A DNA stretch of 64,000 bases from Diphasiastrum complanatum (GCA_029204225.1 CM055104.1:55740538-55804537); one strand, 5' to 3'; shown: positions 1 through 11,365, counted from the stretch's first letter. Notes: generated by a model from the letters alone, not told the origin. Translations and numbers: made by a program.

Positions 1-47
1 ACACACACATACATATACCCGCATATCGACATACACACCCACACTCA

Positions 48-113
<66 letters not shown>

Positions 114-540
114 TATACATACACCACATATATACATGCACACATATACATACACACATAACATACACACACATTAACACATGCATACATCCATTTACAC
201 GTACTCAAACATGCACATACTCAGACACTAACACGTACATATACATGCACACATAAACATACACATGCACATACACATATATACACGTACACATACAGAC
301 ACACACATCCACATCCACATCCACATACACATACACACACATCCATATGCACACACATACACATACACACATACTCACACATGCATACATCCACATATAT
401 ACACATATACACATTAATACACACATACACATGCATGCAAACATACATAAACATACACGTATAAACGCACATACATACATATACATACACATGCACAATG
501 ATATATACATATACAAACATATACACATGCATACACACAA
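1..540. repeat. Compound CA/CT microsatellite
   Basis: An uninterrupted CT tract (about 50-74) is followed by a pure CA tract (about 75-108), then degenerate ACATAC / ACACAT repeats to about 540. All six frames stay partly open because of composition alone, giving Cys/Met/Val/Tyr-rich or His/Thr-rich translations with no domain. I read nothing coding here. Confidence 0.95.
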
Positions 541-802
541 TCTGCCGGCATCGTCAACTATGGTGAAGGTGAACATGGTGAATGGCAGCTAGTAAGAAAG
601 GGAAAATCTCAACATCGTGGCGACAAAGGGAACATCTCTGCCGTGTCATAAAAAACCAAGCAATATGGAACAACCAGGGAATCAAAAGAAGATCAAGCAG
701 CAAACAGAAATGCCAAGGTATCCGTAATGCCCAAGCTAGTAGAGCATCAGCCCAAAAGATAGGGACATATAGAAATCAGCAGGAACATCGGCCATAACGG
801 AC
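541..802. other. Unassigned stretch next to gypsy remnant
   Basis: About 260 bases between the microsatellite and the Gy1 protease frame. A short plus-strand frame (582-797) is Lys/Gln/Arg-rich without a recognisable motif. Gy1 pol should continue leftwards here on the minus strand, but no reverse-transcriptase motif is visible, so Gy1 is probably truncated. Confidence 0.4.
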
Positions 803-1483
803 TCAAGAGATGGAGATATAGAGACCAGAAGATACTACACCAATCACCGAACCAGGAGGGCTATCTGAGGTATGCGCAAAAGCAATAGTAGAAATACCAC
901 CAAGGTATACAACCTCAATATCATGGAAACCAGGAATGACCATTGAATACGATATTTGTGAATCAAGGCATATAGGTGCAAGGCACGCAACAACAACCTG
1001 TAAATCTAGAGCAACATCAACTTGAGGAAGATGACCCACAGATAGTGAAAGTGAAGCTGCAACTGATGTACTCTGAATGGAAAGAAGAGCTTCATCGCGA
1101 GCCTTTGGCAGGCTATGCATGAACTGCTTTTCAATAACCAACTGATAGTCACCCTGTGAATCAATACCAACAAGTGAATGATGCTGACCAGCATGAGTAA
1201 AGGAAAGTGTCTGCTGAGAGAGATCCACAACAATAGTACCAAGTGAAGAGAACCAGTCTGCAGCAAAAATAATGTCATAGCGCTCCAGTGGAATGATGTA
1301 GAAATCTGTCTGACCAAAAAAATTACCAATGCGATAATTCAAGCCCTGACACATCTGAGAACTAGGAAAAGAATAAGAATGAGCAACCTCAACACTGAGA
1401 GGTTGGGAAGCAGGAACAAGTGTAGCACAAATCCTGCTGGAAATGTAACTGCTAATAAATGAATGTATATTGCTTGTATCCAC
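803..1483 (-). pseudogene. Ty3/gypsy retropepsin-like region (Gy1)
   Basis: The translation has the layout of a gypsy aspartic protease. It starts with LVDTSNIHSFIS, where functional relatives have a D-[ST]-G triad followed by HSFI, continues through CQGLNYRIGNFFGQTDFYII, and has the flap/second-half signature ERYDIIFAADWFSSLGTI. The active-site glycine position reads Ser-Asn, so catalysis is doubtful. The frame does not join the upstream frame at about 1484 because a stop intervenes, and no RT follows downstream. The family call rests on recognised pattern similarity, not a search. It lies on the same strand as the gag-like piece at 2211-2602 and the PBS at 3303. Confidence 0.7.
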
Positions 1484-1488
1484 TAAAG

Positions 1489-2088
1489 AAATATACTCTC
1501 GCCCGCATCTAGAATAATATGATCCACAAATGGAACAACATATGTAGGCATAATAATAGAAGCATCAATTGATAAGTTCTTGCCTATATATGCATCTAGA
1601 AGAACCGCATACTCATCTAGACGGGTATCAGCAAAATGCGCTAGTGAGTATAAAATAGGACCATCATGAAATTTATGACCATATGCCATATGGAGATCTA
1701 CTAGAGTAGCCAAAACATCTGAAAGGGCAACCGTAGACCCATGAATAATATCGAAATAAGGAGCATAGGCGACAACATCTATAGCATGGTGCTCAAGAAC
1801 ATGAGTAGCATCAAAGTACTCAACAACAATGTCAAAGCATGTAACATCGACAATAGTAGCAAGGCATACTATATCAATATCAAAGCATGGAACAATATCA
1901 TAGCATGCAACAACATCGATACCACCATCAAAGCATGCAATGACATCATCAATAGTATCATAGCATGCTATATCAGTATCCAAGGACCATATCAGCCGCA
2001 ACCTGTATATGTGAATCAGCATCAGTAGGAACCTGTATATGTGACTCTGACTTATTATGAGATACAATGATGAGCTCAGGTAGATCAA
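1489..2088 (-). pseudogene. Gag-pro linker with internal peptide repeats (Gy1)
   Basis: A minus-strand frame just upstream of the protease. Its middle third is a run of degenerate Asp/Cys/aromatic units (IACYD, IACFD, VACYD, VPCFD, VTCFD patterns) encoded by an imperfect DNA repeat built around AAAGCATG at about 1810-1985. The rest is unremarkable and ends HIILDAGESIFL just before the protease. No zinc knuckle is visible. It could be the variable gag-protease linker of a gypsy element expanded by slippage. The assignment comes from position and strand only. Confidence 0.4.
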
Positions 2089-2210
2089 TAACTATCTCAA
2101 GTAAATTAGGCAACTCGCTCACACTGTGTGATATAGAATCATCCTCATATGTATCGTTAGCATGTGTGAATCAATCTCATGTGAATCGCTAGAAATGTGT
2201 GACTCTATCT

Positions 2211-2602
2211 CTATTTGTCTGCACAAGAAAATGGAACCTTGCATATGGAAGAATGCTCACGAGAGGAATCAGAAGGAGTAGAACTCTCAAGACCTATAAT
2301 ACCACTCGTAAGAGCGACAGGAGGAACAATTACAGAATTATCATCGGAAAATATAAGAAGGTGAAGTACTGGTAGAAAGTCATGCCACTCAGAGATAGAC
2401 GGATGAAAAAGGACATAGTCAAAAACCACTTCAACCTAGCAGAACCCTTTAAGAGACAAATTGCATCAAGAATCTTATTAGGACCTGGACAACGAGAAGT
2501 ATCAAAGTAATACTGAAGACGTGTGAGCCATTTGTCGTCAGATGGTATATCACTATAAAAAAGATAATCTGAAGGGGATAGAGACCGAAAATCAGAAGTC
2601 AT
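2211..2602 (-). pseudogene. Gag N-terminal remnant (Gy1)
   Basis: I start this at the ATG at 2602 because the peptide MTSDFRSLSPSDYLF follows and upstream residues are low-complexity. The segment DDKWLTRLQYYFDTSRCPG followed by LLKGSARLKWF resembles the gypsy gag pattern (W-L.R...YF, then L.G.A..W). The frame breaks near 2430 and continues in another frame to about 2211. A gag remnant is the most economical reading given the LTR and PBS upstream. Confidence 0.5.
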
Positions 2603-3302
2603 GATAAAAAATAAAATTAAAAGTAATGGAAAAGAATACGTAACCCAATGATCCAAATAATTTGGGTGGTTTTTATTTTTATTTTTTATAATGGAGTGTA
2701 GAAAATGAAGAAAAAGTGAAAAACAAAATCGACGATGAAAATGAATTATGGAATTGAAACGCAAATGGAACGGAAACTAATAACAAATAACGAAAGACAA
2801 AATGAAAAATGCGATGAACAACACAAACTACAAAATGTAATAGAAATAACAAAACAACAGCCACAGGCGGAAAGTTAAGCCAGACAAGACGCTAATCAAG
2901 TGGACGAACTGAAGGAGAGGACATAAGTCGTCAGAACATGTACGCCAATGAAAAGATGTAACAAATAGTATAGGTAGTACCTCCCAACTGCAAACGAGAG
3001 CGTGCTGAAAACGGTACAAATGACACTTTTCACAAAGATTAAAAAATAATATTGTAAAACTTTTCCCACTCAACAGATTTTCAATCTGTCTGATGCTGCC
3101 CTGGCCTTTCCGATGCCTCTGGGACTGTGTCTTCGTTCCCCACTAATAATTGTGATCTCCAAAACTTGCAAAGTACATTAAGAAGGATTTCTTCTAGCCG
3201 TTTTTGTCTCTCAAGCTTTCACCTCCTATGAAGGACTTTCTCACTTCGTTGCGGAGCCTGTGACAAGCTGTATCCACTGATCAGGCACGCAGGACTATCG
3301 TA
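2603..3302 (-). other. Gy1 untranslated leader
   Basis: About 700 bases between the PBS and the gag-like start, AT-rich near gag and mixed further out. Short frames on both strands are not conserved patterns. I see no gene. Confidence 0.5.
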
Positions 3303-3314
3303 GCTCTGATACCA
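3303..3314 (-). other. Primer binding site, initiator Met tRNA type (Gy1)
   Basis: Read on the minus strand this is TGGTATCAGAGC, complementary to the 3' end of plant initiator tRNA-Met. It directly abuts the LTR end, which fixes the LTR boundary at 3314/3315. Confidence 0.9.
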
Positions 3315-3552
3315 TGTCAAGAATCAGATATGCAACATTAAGCATTCACCATAAGCAATCACCAAGTAGGGAGGCAGAAGAAGAACACACAATATCGCTC
3401 TATCACACACCAACATACTGAATGTAAAATGTACATATAAACCCTGAACCCTGATAGAGAGGGAGAACCTAAGAGTAGACTACTAGACTAGCCAATGGCT
3501 AGTTACAGGTATGAATAAAGTACATCGTAAACAGTAACTAAGGAGTGTAACA
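3315..3552 (-). mobile_element. 5' LTR of Gy1
   Basis: The segment begins TGTCAAGAATC and ends GTGTAACA on the plus strand, so both termini are TG...CA, and it is bordered by the PBS. Length is 238 bp. The outer side at 3553 falls inside the LTR of another element (A), so Gy1 inserted into A. The partner 3' LTR is not in the window. Confidence 0.8.
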
Positions 3553-3986
3553 ATGAAGTTTATCATTGATTTCTAACATTTCGTCCTTCTCATTAAGCAT
3601 GGAAATAGAGTACAAATGGTGTTTTTTTATAAAATGGAAAAGGCGCTTGCCCCAAAATTCTATTGGCTAATATCTACATTGATCCTATCCATTCATCTTG
3701 GACCCAATTTGATCCAAGGGTCCAAAAAAAAGTACATTGGAAATCATAAGATTCATGTGAGTCCAAAATTGGAACCAACTCTAAAAAGTAAACTCTAAGC
3801 TTAAAATTGACTTTGGGCCTCAAGTTTCATTTTAATTACAAAGGGACCCAAGTCTATTATTTTATTTACAACTCAACTTGCATGCTCATCGGGCCATGGG
3901 CTTATACGCGCAAGATGCCATGCCCTCGCAACACATTTTATTGGCCAATATTATTTATTTACAATTCGTCGGGAATATTCCCAACA
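3553..3986 (-). mobile_element. Partial LTR of gypsy A
   Basis: The reverse complement starts TGTTGGGAATATTCCCGACG and matches the first 400 bases of the LTR at 6762 with scattered substitutions (shared text includes GTTGCGAGGGCATGGCATC and TAATAGACTTGGGTCCC). The far end is cut off by the Gy1 LTR at 3552. It is the 3' LTR of a minus-strand element whose internal end lies at 3987-4740. Confidence 0.85.
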
Positions 3987-4029
3987 TGACCCATGGCTTG
4001 AAGTAGTGCCGGTCCCTCGGCACTCTGCC

Positions 4030-4695
4030 GGTTTAGTAAAGAGTCTTCTTGGCCGCCTCTAGTGGATCAGGTAGCTCGTGATGTCTTCCATGAAATTAAT
4101 GCGGTCTAGTTTCTTCAAGCCCTTGGGCATGTGAAGGGACTTGTGGACTCCTGTCAGCCAATCTTGGTCGACCCACGCTTGGACTCTGCACGTTCAGGGA
4201 TCGCCAATGAATGCGGCTCAGTAATAGACTCGAGCGATTGGTAGCTGATCTTCGACTTTGTCGGAGGTGAGCACCTTAATAGGATCAAAGAATATGAGGG
4301 GGATACAGTTGTCTCACTTGATTTCAATCCCCATTAAATGCTCTAAGTATCAGGCGTAAGTGGCTGCCGTGCGGACTGTTGGATCAGGGCACTTGAAATA
4401 TTTATTGGCGAATATGGTGAGAGCCCTTCGGGCGTCTACATCCGTATCCCAACCGTGCTCTGCTGGAATTCGTGGCCAACTGAAGTTTTGAATAGTGATC
4501 TTGTCCAGAGGGGTGCCGCATTCCTCCCATTTGGATCGTCGTGTGCATGGCAGGAAGTGCGCGTTCACTCATAGTTGTTGCGGACTTGTCACATAGGCCA
4601 TGATGGCTGTAGGGTGTCTTTCAAAGAGCTGCTGACGCCACTCTGGTTGTGGTTGGAGGGTGGGTAGTGCTTGTAGCTCTTTGGCTTTTATTGTC
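4030..4695 (-). pseudogene. Unrecognised extra ORF downstream of gypsy pol (copy A)
   Basis: One minus-strand frame runs about 220 codons with only a few in-frame stops. Its visible landmarks are PEWRQQLFERHPT, NAHFLPCTRRSKWEECGTPL, FSWPRIPAEHGWDTDVDARR, then VRVYY-like, FIGDP, QAWVDQDWLTGVHKSLHMP and LKKLDRINFMEDITSYLI. The C-terminal 75 residues match the frame at 6480-6715 in copy B at the amino-acid level. It sits between where pol should end and the LTR, in sense orientation. I do not recognise the protein; gypsy lineages can carry additional ORFs here. Scattered stops mark this copy as decayed. Confidence 0.6.
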
Positions 4696-4739
4696 TGCGC
4701 CGAAAATGATATCTGCCAACCGCCTCTTGATGACTCGTG

Positions 4740-6425
4740 AGGATACTTAGCTAGGCATTTACGAAATCGAGCACACTGAATGGGTATCGATAGTTATAGT
4801 ACTTAAGAAGAACGACAAGATGCGAATCTATGTGAATCCAAAGGCGCTAAATGTAGTTACCAAAAAAGATCATTTTTCTTTACCCGTTACGAAAAGTGTC
4901 CTTGATAGAGTAGCTGGCGCCGAAGCCTACAGTTTTCTGGACGGCTTCAGCAGTTACAACCAAGCGAAGATAGCACCCCAAGACCAGCATAAGACAACAT
5001 TCGCCATGGAATGGAAAACCTATGTTTATAAGGTGATGCCATTCGGACTTTGCAATGCCCCGAGCACTTTCAGTGAGTTATGCAGGCGACATTCAAAGAG
5101 TATTTTCAAAAAAATTTGAAAATTTTCCTGGATGATTTGTGCGTGCATGGACCTTCTTGGCCATATAGTATTTAGACATGGGATCATCATAGACCTATAA
5201 AAAATCAGGATCATTGTTGATCTACCACCACCAGAAACGATCCGCGAGGTCTACATCTTTATGGGTCATGCTAACTACTACAGGATCTTCATTCGACATT
5301 TTGTGGAGTTAGCACGGCCAATTTACAAGCTCACAACGGACCCACATTAGAACGAGGAAGCCCTAAAGGCTTTCCAGAAGCTTAAGGATGCATTGGTCTT
5401 AGCGCCAATCTTACGGCCACCCAATTGGTCCATTGAGTTTCATGTGCATGCAGACGCATCGAAGTATGCAGTTGGAGCAGTCTTAACCCAGCAGGGGAAA
5501 ACAAAAAGAATTTTCCGATCCGATTTGCAAGCCGACAACTCAGTGATATAGAAATAAATTACTCAACCACAGAGTGGAAAGCACTGGCAATGATATATGT
5601 GATTAAGAAGTTTCGGCACTACCTGATGGCCACACACTTTGCTTTTTATACGGACCATCAACCCTTGCTCTATCTCGTTAACGAAACCTACAACACAGGG
5701 AGAATCACTCGATGGCTACTTCTGTTGTTATAGTTTGATTTTAGGATAGTAGTTCGCAAGGGAAACCAACACTACATGGCAGATCATGTATCGCATATCA
5801 AGGGGAAGGAGGTTGCAACCCAACTCGACGATGAGCTGCTTGATGTTGTCTTATTTTACGTTGACACAGTACCGGAATGGGCTGCTGACATAGTTGAATA
5901 TCTAATGAGGGGCCAACCAATTGAAGCTAGCAGATCGGATTGGGAACACAAGTTGCATGCTGCTCTGTGGTCAGGACAACATATAAGAAAAGCATTGATC
6001 AAACGCCATTCCAATTGGTACATGGTCAGGATGCTGTAATGCTAGTAAAATTTTTAATCCCTTCATTAAGGACTGCCACAACGCAACGTCTTGATGAATC
6101 TAGATCTCTACAATTACGCCACGAAGCTCTGTATAAGCTCTGTGAAAGATGCTTACTAGCTGTGCATGCACTGGCAGCTGAAAAGGAAAGACACAAAACA
6201 TGGCATGATCACAGGTTACAAAAGAAGGATCTTTGTTTCGGAGATCTAGTCCTGATGTATAAAACCAAGGCAATCAAGGGAAAATTAAAATTCACAGGTG
6301 AAGGTCCATATCGGATCAGAGAAATTCTTAATCATGAAGCCGTGAATTTGGAGAAGCTAGATGGGACACCTTTCGACACACCCATCAATGGTAGCCGATT
6401 GCACAAGTATTGGCCACCGCAGTGA
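4740..6425 (+). pseudogene. Ty3/gypsy pol: RT, RNase H, truncated integrase (B)
   Basis: RT begins around EHTEWVSIVIVLKKNDKMRI and includes AYSFLDGFSSYNQ, KVMPFGLCNAPSTF and a degraded catalytic block (FLDDLCVHG). RNase H follows after frame breaks at about 5400-5760 (YSTTEWKALAMIYVIKKFRH, FYTDHQPLLYLV). The H2C2 zinc and the DDE core of integrase are absent: after WAADIVEYLMRG the frame passes at about 5928 straight to SDWEHKLHAALW, a late integrase block, then the GPY/F-type C-terminus (KFTGEGPYRIREIL ... SRLHKYW). The order RT-RH-IN is gypsy. Frameshifts, stops and the integrase deletion make it dead. Its 5' half (gag, protease, LTR) is missing where it meets oppositely oriented copy A. 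Confidence 0.85.
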
Positions 6426-6718
6426 GACAGATCCAGGTTGGTGGTGGCATGTTACGAAAAGTTTATCTGTTCGGCCATCACAACTCGATCAAGGAAGATC
6501 AGCTTCCAGTAGTTCGAGTTTACTACCGAGTCGCATTCCTTGGCGATCCTTGGACGCACAGATTCCAAGCGTGGGTCGACCAAAGCTGGCTAACAGGAGT
6601 CCACAAGTCCCTTCACATGTCCAAGGACTTGAAGAAGCTAGACCGAATAAACTTTATGAAAGATGTCACTAACTACCTGATCCACCAGAGGCGGGCGAAG
6701 AAGACTTTGTACTAAACC
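6410..6718 (+). CDS. Unrecognised extra ORF after gypsy pol (copy B)
   Basis: Open frame of 101 codons overlapping the last codons of pol and ending 44 bases before the LTR. The conserved part, from VRVYYRVAFLGDPWTHRF through QAWVDQSWLTGVHKSLHM to KLDRINFMKDVTNYLI, matches the oppositely oriented copy A (4030-4330). Copy B lacks the N-terminal 130 residues seen in A, so it is itself truncated or starts internally. Conservation of the protein frame between two diverged copies suggests former coding function. The product is unknown to me. Confidence 0.55.
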
Positions 6719-6761
6719 GGTAGAGTGCCGAGGGACTAGCACTACTTCAGGTCGTGGGTCC

Positions 6762-7575
6762 TGTTGGGGGTATTCCCAACATATTGTAAATAAATAATAT
6801 CGGCTAATAAAAAAATGTTGCGAGGGCATGGCATCATGCGCGTATAAGCCCATGGCCCAATGAGCATGCAAGCTGAGTTGTAAATAGAATAATAGACTTG
6901 GGTCCCTTTGTAATTAAAATGAAACTTGAGGCCCAAAGTCATTCTAAACTTAGAAGTCTATTATTTTAGAGTTGGGTCCAAATGGAGACTCACATGAATC
7001 ATGTGAAATCCAATGTACTTTTTTAAGACCTTTGGATCAAGTTGGGTCCAAGATGAATGGATAGGATTAGTGTACATATTAGCCAATAGTATTTTGGGGC
7101 AAGGGCCTTTCCCATTTATAAAAAAGCACCTCATGTACTCTATTGGCATGCTTAATGAGGAGGAGGAAACTCTACCAAATTGGAGAGCCAAGCATCCTCA
7201 TTTGCTAAGCACTCATGCTAATGCATTTTGTTGTGTGTTTCCATTTGTTTCCATTTCTATGTTCTTGTTTTAATAGTTATGGTTTCTCCATTAGCATGCA
7301 TCTTGAGCTTTTGAGCTAACCTCCCTCTCCACTCTATCTCTCTCATTCTCTCTCCTCCTCACTATCTCTTCTATTCTTCTCTTCTCTTTCACCAAAAATC
7401 ATGATGAAGGTTAGTGGAGTAGAGTTAGGGGTGTGTAGTGTTATGGTAGTAGAGTTAGAGAAAAAGTAGAGAACTATCTAAAAGTAGAATCTATTCGTAG
7501 TTAGGCAGCTATCTAGTGTTCTAACCCTTGTTGATAGGTGGGAGGGCTACTACTACGCGAAGGTCAACCTTTACA
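6762..7575 (+). mobile_element. 3' LTR of gypsy B
   Basis: Starts TGTTGGGGGTATTCCCAACA, an inverted terminal motif typical of LTR starts, immediately after a purine-rich stretch, and probably ends at TTTACA (7575). Length is about 814 bp. The first 400 bases pair with the A LTR (3553-3986) in opposite orientation. A CT-rich block lies at 7320-7395. The right end is inferred, not proven by a paired copy. Confidence 0.75.
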
Positions 7576-7597
7576 GCCTACTCTCTATTCTCAAAGG

Positions 7598-7616
7598 TGC
7601 TAAATTCACACGTGTG
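7598..7616 (-). mobile_element. Residual LTR terminus of copia M1
   Basis: TGCTAAATTCACACGTGTG equals the internal-side end of the M1 LTR at 12122 (TGCTGAATTCACACGTGTG) apart from one base. Everything between this LTR tip and the RNase H domain is deleted, so the M1 3' LTR is reduced to about 19 bp. Confidence 0.75.
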
Positions 7617-9252
7617 CCGATATGTTGTCACATTTGATCAAGGAAAGATCATCCTCTTTGATGCACTTTAGCTCCTTAATTAACCTCTTGATCCAAAGCA
7701 CCTCTTTAGTTGTTGTGATGAGTGCTTTGTACTCGGCCTCACAAGATGATAGAGATATGGTATCTTGCTTCTTTGAAAGCCAAGACACAAGATTGCCTCC
7801 AAGAAAGATAGTATATGCATTAATGGACTTCCGATCCATTTTATCACTTGCAAAATTGGAATCTAAATAGCCAACAATGGTTAGATCTTCATTCTTGTAC
7901 AATAAACCATAATCTTGAGTAGAAGATACATATCTTGGAACTCTCTTGGCCATCTTCCAATGTTGGATCTTGGGATCTTGCATAAATTGACTCAATTTGT
8001 GCACACAATAGCTCAAATCGGGTCTAGTGATAATAAGCCAAATTAAGGAGCCTTTAAGACTCCTATAAAGTGTGATGTCCTCAAAGGATCTTTCATCACC
8101 TTTAATAGGATCTTTTACATGTTGCTCCATGGGAGTATCTATGCCTTTACAATTTTGCATATTGAATTTTCTCAACATAGAAAAGACATATCTAGATTGA
8201 CAAATAAAAGCATACTCTTCATGAAAATCAATCTCAAGGCCCAAAATGTAATGGATCTCTCCTAGATCTTGCATTTTAAATTCTTTTCCTAATGCATCTT
8301 TGGTTTCTTGAACTAACATCAAACAACTTTCACTAAGAATAATGTCATCTACATAGATTAGGAGAATGACAATATTACTACCATCAAACTTTAAGTATAT
8401 AGAAGGATCATAGTCACTAAGCACAAATCCTAATGAAAGTAGAAAGTTGTTGAGTCTTGAATACCATGATCTAGGCGCTTGCTTCAAGCCATAAAGACTT
8501 CTAAATAGCAAACACACCTTAGATTAATCCTTGATAAATCCTTGAGGCTGTTCCATGTATATCTCCTCCTCAAGATAGCCATTCAAAAAAGCATTGGAGA
8601 CATCAAGTTGAAACAGTTTCCACTTAGAAAATAAGGCAAGAGAGATTATGATTCTTATTGTCACCATCTTTGCTACAGGAGCAAAGGTTTCTTCATAGTC
8701 CAGGCCATATATTTGTGCAAAGCCTTTAGCACATAATCTTGCCTTGTACTTGTTGATGGAGCCATAATGATTGTACTTGATCTTGAACTCCCACTTGCAT
8801 CCAATGATATGCATGTAAGGTGGTGGATCCACTAGCTCCCATGTCTGGTTGGTGATCAAGGCATCATATTCAATCTTCGTGGCCTCATACCACTCCTTGG
8901 TATTGAGGGCTTCTTGAACATCTTCGGGCTCCTCATGAGAAACAAAATAAGCATAAGTGGAATCAAGATCCACTTGTTTTCCTTTGTCATCACAAGTGAG
9001 CCTCTTGGGCTCGGATCTCTCCCTCATGGATCTTCTAGGAGTGAAAATCCGAGGACTTCCATCTTCAAATCTCAACTCCTCCATATGTTGATTGTCTTCA
9101 ATAATAATAGGTGATAGATTTTGAGGTTGCTTTATCTCGGCCCCTCCAAGATTGGACTTTTCTTCTTCATATAAAACTACATCTCTACTATCAATTACTT
9201 TAGAGGTAGAGCATGTAGATTCGATAGGCTTTCTTGTTGGATGAATATCCAA
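7617..9252 (-). pseudogene. Copia M1 reverse transcriptase and RNase H
   Basis: Two consecutive minus-strand frames (9252-8524 and 8517-7617) separated by one stop after GFIKD. RT landmarks: [60 protein letters not shown] and the catalytic YVDD at 8344-8355, which is intact. RNase H landmarks: RPDLSYCVHKLSQFMQDP, LDSNFASDKMDRKS and SLSSCEAEYKALITTTKE. The frame ends abruptly at CDNISA where it joins the residual LTR tip; relatives continue ...SKHIE. This is a Ty1/copia element (integrase before RT). The N-terminal part of the 9252 frame overlaps the integrase frame because of a frameshift near 9230. Confidence 0.93.
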
Positions 9253-10465
9253 CCATTACTCCTTTCCTTGCACAAGGATCATCCTTCTTTCTCATTTCCA
9301 AGGGAATATGGACAAAGCATATGCATCCAAATACTCTAAGGTGTTCAACCTTAGGTTTCTTCAAATAAAGTGCTTCATATGGTGACTTTCCTCCAAGTGC
9401 TACATGAGGGATTCGATTGCAAAGATAGTTTGAACAATTGATGGCGTCACCCCAAAAGTCTTTTGGCAAGAATGCCTCAATTCTAATGGTTTTGGCACAT
9501 TCACACAGTGTTCTATTCTTTCTTTCAGCCATCCCATTTTGAAATGGTGTATATGCACAAGAAAACTCCCTTTTAATGCCTTCAATCTCACAATAATCAT
9601 GAAATTTATTGGAAGTGTACTCACCACCTCCATCACTTCTAAGAATCTTGATTTTGTTTGAAAATTGCTTTTCAACTAGAGCTTTGAACTTTAGGAAATA
9701 GTCAAACACCATAGACTTTGAAGCTAGAAGATATACCCAAGTAAATCTAGTGAAATCATCAATGAAAGCTACAAAGCAAGTAGCACCACCCTTGCTCTTT
9801 GAAGATGAGAAGTGCACATCCGAATGTATGAGCTCCAATGGATGTGTAGTCTTGATAGATGACTTTGAAAAAGGCTTCTTATGAGACTTAGATATGGCAC
9901 AAGCCTCACATGGCTTGAAATTCTTGGAGATAAGATTAGGCAAGCCAAAAGCTTTGGCTTTCTTGACCATGGACACCATAGAATTATAGTTAGGATGTCC
10001 CAACCTTCTATGCCATAGTTCCTCCAAAGACATATGAGTAGCAAAAGCACTATCACAAGAGTTAGCATACTCTTTGGGATCAAGCTTGTAGATTCCACCA
10101 TATCTAGACCCAAATGCAAGGATCTCATCATGCTTCTTGATTGTACATGTATCAACATTGAAATTCACATCTAGTCCACTATCAAACAATTGCCAAACAC
10201 TAATAAGATTTTTTGTTAACTTGGGAACAAAAAGTACATTAGACAGAGAAAGAACTTTTGATGAAAAAAGCTTTAATGGAATGGTCCCTATGCCTTCAAT
10301 AGCACACTCATGATCATTTGCTGTGTAGATGGACTTCTTGGCTCCTTCATAAGGTGACATGGATGAAAAAGAATACTTGGAAGTACACATATGTGAGGAA
10401 GCTCCACTGTCGATATACCACGAACCATCCTTCTTGAAAGGTGATGAAGAGAAACTCGAGACCAT
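9200..10465 (-). pseudogene. Copia M1 protease and integrase
   Basis: Frame of 421 codons. Protease with active site WYIDSGASSHMCTS (about residues 16-29) and KNLISVWQLFDSGLDVNF. Integrase zinc region WHRRLGHPNYN ... CEACAISKSHKKPF (H..H..C..C). The catalytic core has LIHSDVHF (first Asp), LRSDGGGEYTSNKFHDYC (second Asp) and FQNGMAERKNRT (Glu), so the D-D-E triad is readable. The C-terminal part ends with VFGCICFVHIPLEMRKKD ... GVMVGYSS before a frameshift. No internal stop within the frame, unlike the flanking gag. Confidence 0.93.
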
Positions 10466-11365
10466 AAGAGATCCCTCTCCATCACTTGCATGAGCATCTT
10501 CCTTCTCTTCATTAGAAATGTTGGCTTGCTTGAATTGACTCTTCTTCTTGAATCAATTGGTGGCATAATGCCCCTTCTTGCCACAAAGGAAACACTTGAT
10601 GTTTTTCTTCTTCTTCTTGGATGTGGAAGCTTGAGAGGACTCATCCTCTTCTCCTTTCTCCTTGGAAATAAGATTGTTCTTGTTTGAAGAGAATTGGTGT
10701 TGATTCTTACTTCTTGTCTTGTGCTTGTCTTTGGTAAAGAGAGCTTTACCATCAATGTTGAGAGACAGTCTCTCCATTTTCAAGAGTTTATACTCTTGTC
10801 TTGATTCTTCAGAAATGAGCACACTTTGGAGTGTTTACAAACTTGGTAGCTCCTCCTTAATGGCATAACTCTAAACAGAGTTGTCATATTCGTCCTTTAA
10901 CCCATTAAGTATGACTTGAACAAGTTCATTTTGGTTGATGGAGTCTCCTATGCATGACAATTCTCTATGGAGGTCTTTAACTCTCATTACATCAGCTGAA
11001 GCACATTCATCACTTCTCTGTATACTTTGAAAAATTTGGTTTCTTAGTGTTAGAAGTCTAGAAGTATTCTTTGCCTCATAGATAGACTTGAGAGTATCCC
11101 AAGCATCTTTTGCATTAGTATAAGCACCAATTTCTCTTAAGATGTCATTTGAGACATTCATCTTAATATAATGCAGAGCCATTCTAGCTCTCTTTTTGTA
11201 CTTTGGAATATCTTGAGGAATTTGTCGTTCTTCTTCAATGCCAAGTACAATATCCATCACATCTTGTAGTATTAAGACAGATTCCTTTCTAACCTTCCAA
11301 ATTGAGTAATTGGAGGTTGACAATCTTTCACTTGCTTCTAATAGAAAGTCACCCATTGAAGTCAT
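10466..11365 (-). pseudogene. Copia M1 gag
   Basis: I choose the ATG at 11365 (MTSMGDFLLEASERLS) because upstream in-frame residues are hydrophobic leader translation and the N1 homologue starts at the same place. Gag features: SNYSIWKV, AWDTLKSIYEAKNTSRLLTL, NELVQVILNGLKDEYDN, then a Lys-rich segment before the zinc knuckle CFLCGKKGHYATN. The final Cys codon of the knuckle is a TGA stop (about 10553), and further stops interrupt near 10870. These lesions separate gag into pieces. Confidence 0.9.

Noticed and set aside
205-592. Several long frames in the CA/CT repeat
   Set aside because: Composition artefact: translations are dipeptide-like repeats (Cys-Met-Tyr-Val or His-Thr) with no domain.
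6638-7273. Minus and plus frames in LTR B (for example MTLGLKFHFNYKGTQ)
   Set aside because: Also present in LTR A at 3807 because the LTRs are homologous; they lie wholly in LTR DNA and are antisense to the element.
9400-10158. Secondary minus frames inside M1 pol
   Set aside because: Shadow frames of the protease-integrase coding sequence.
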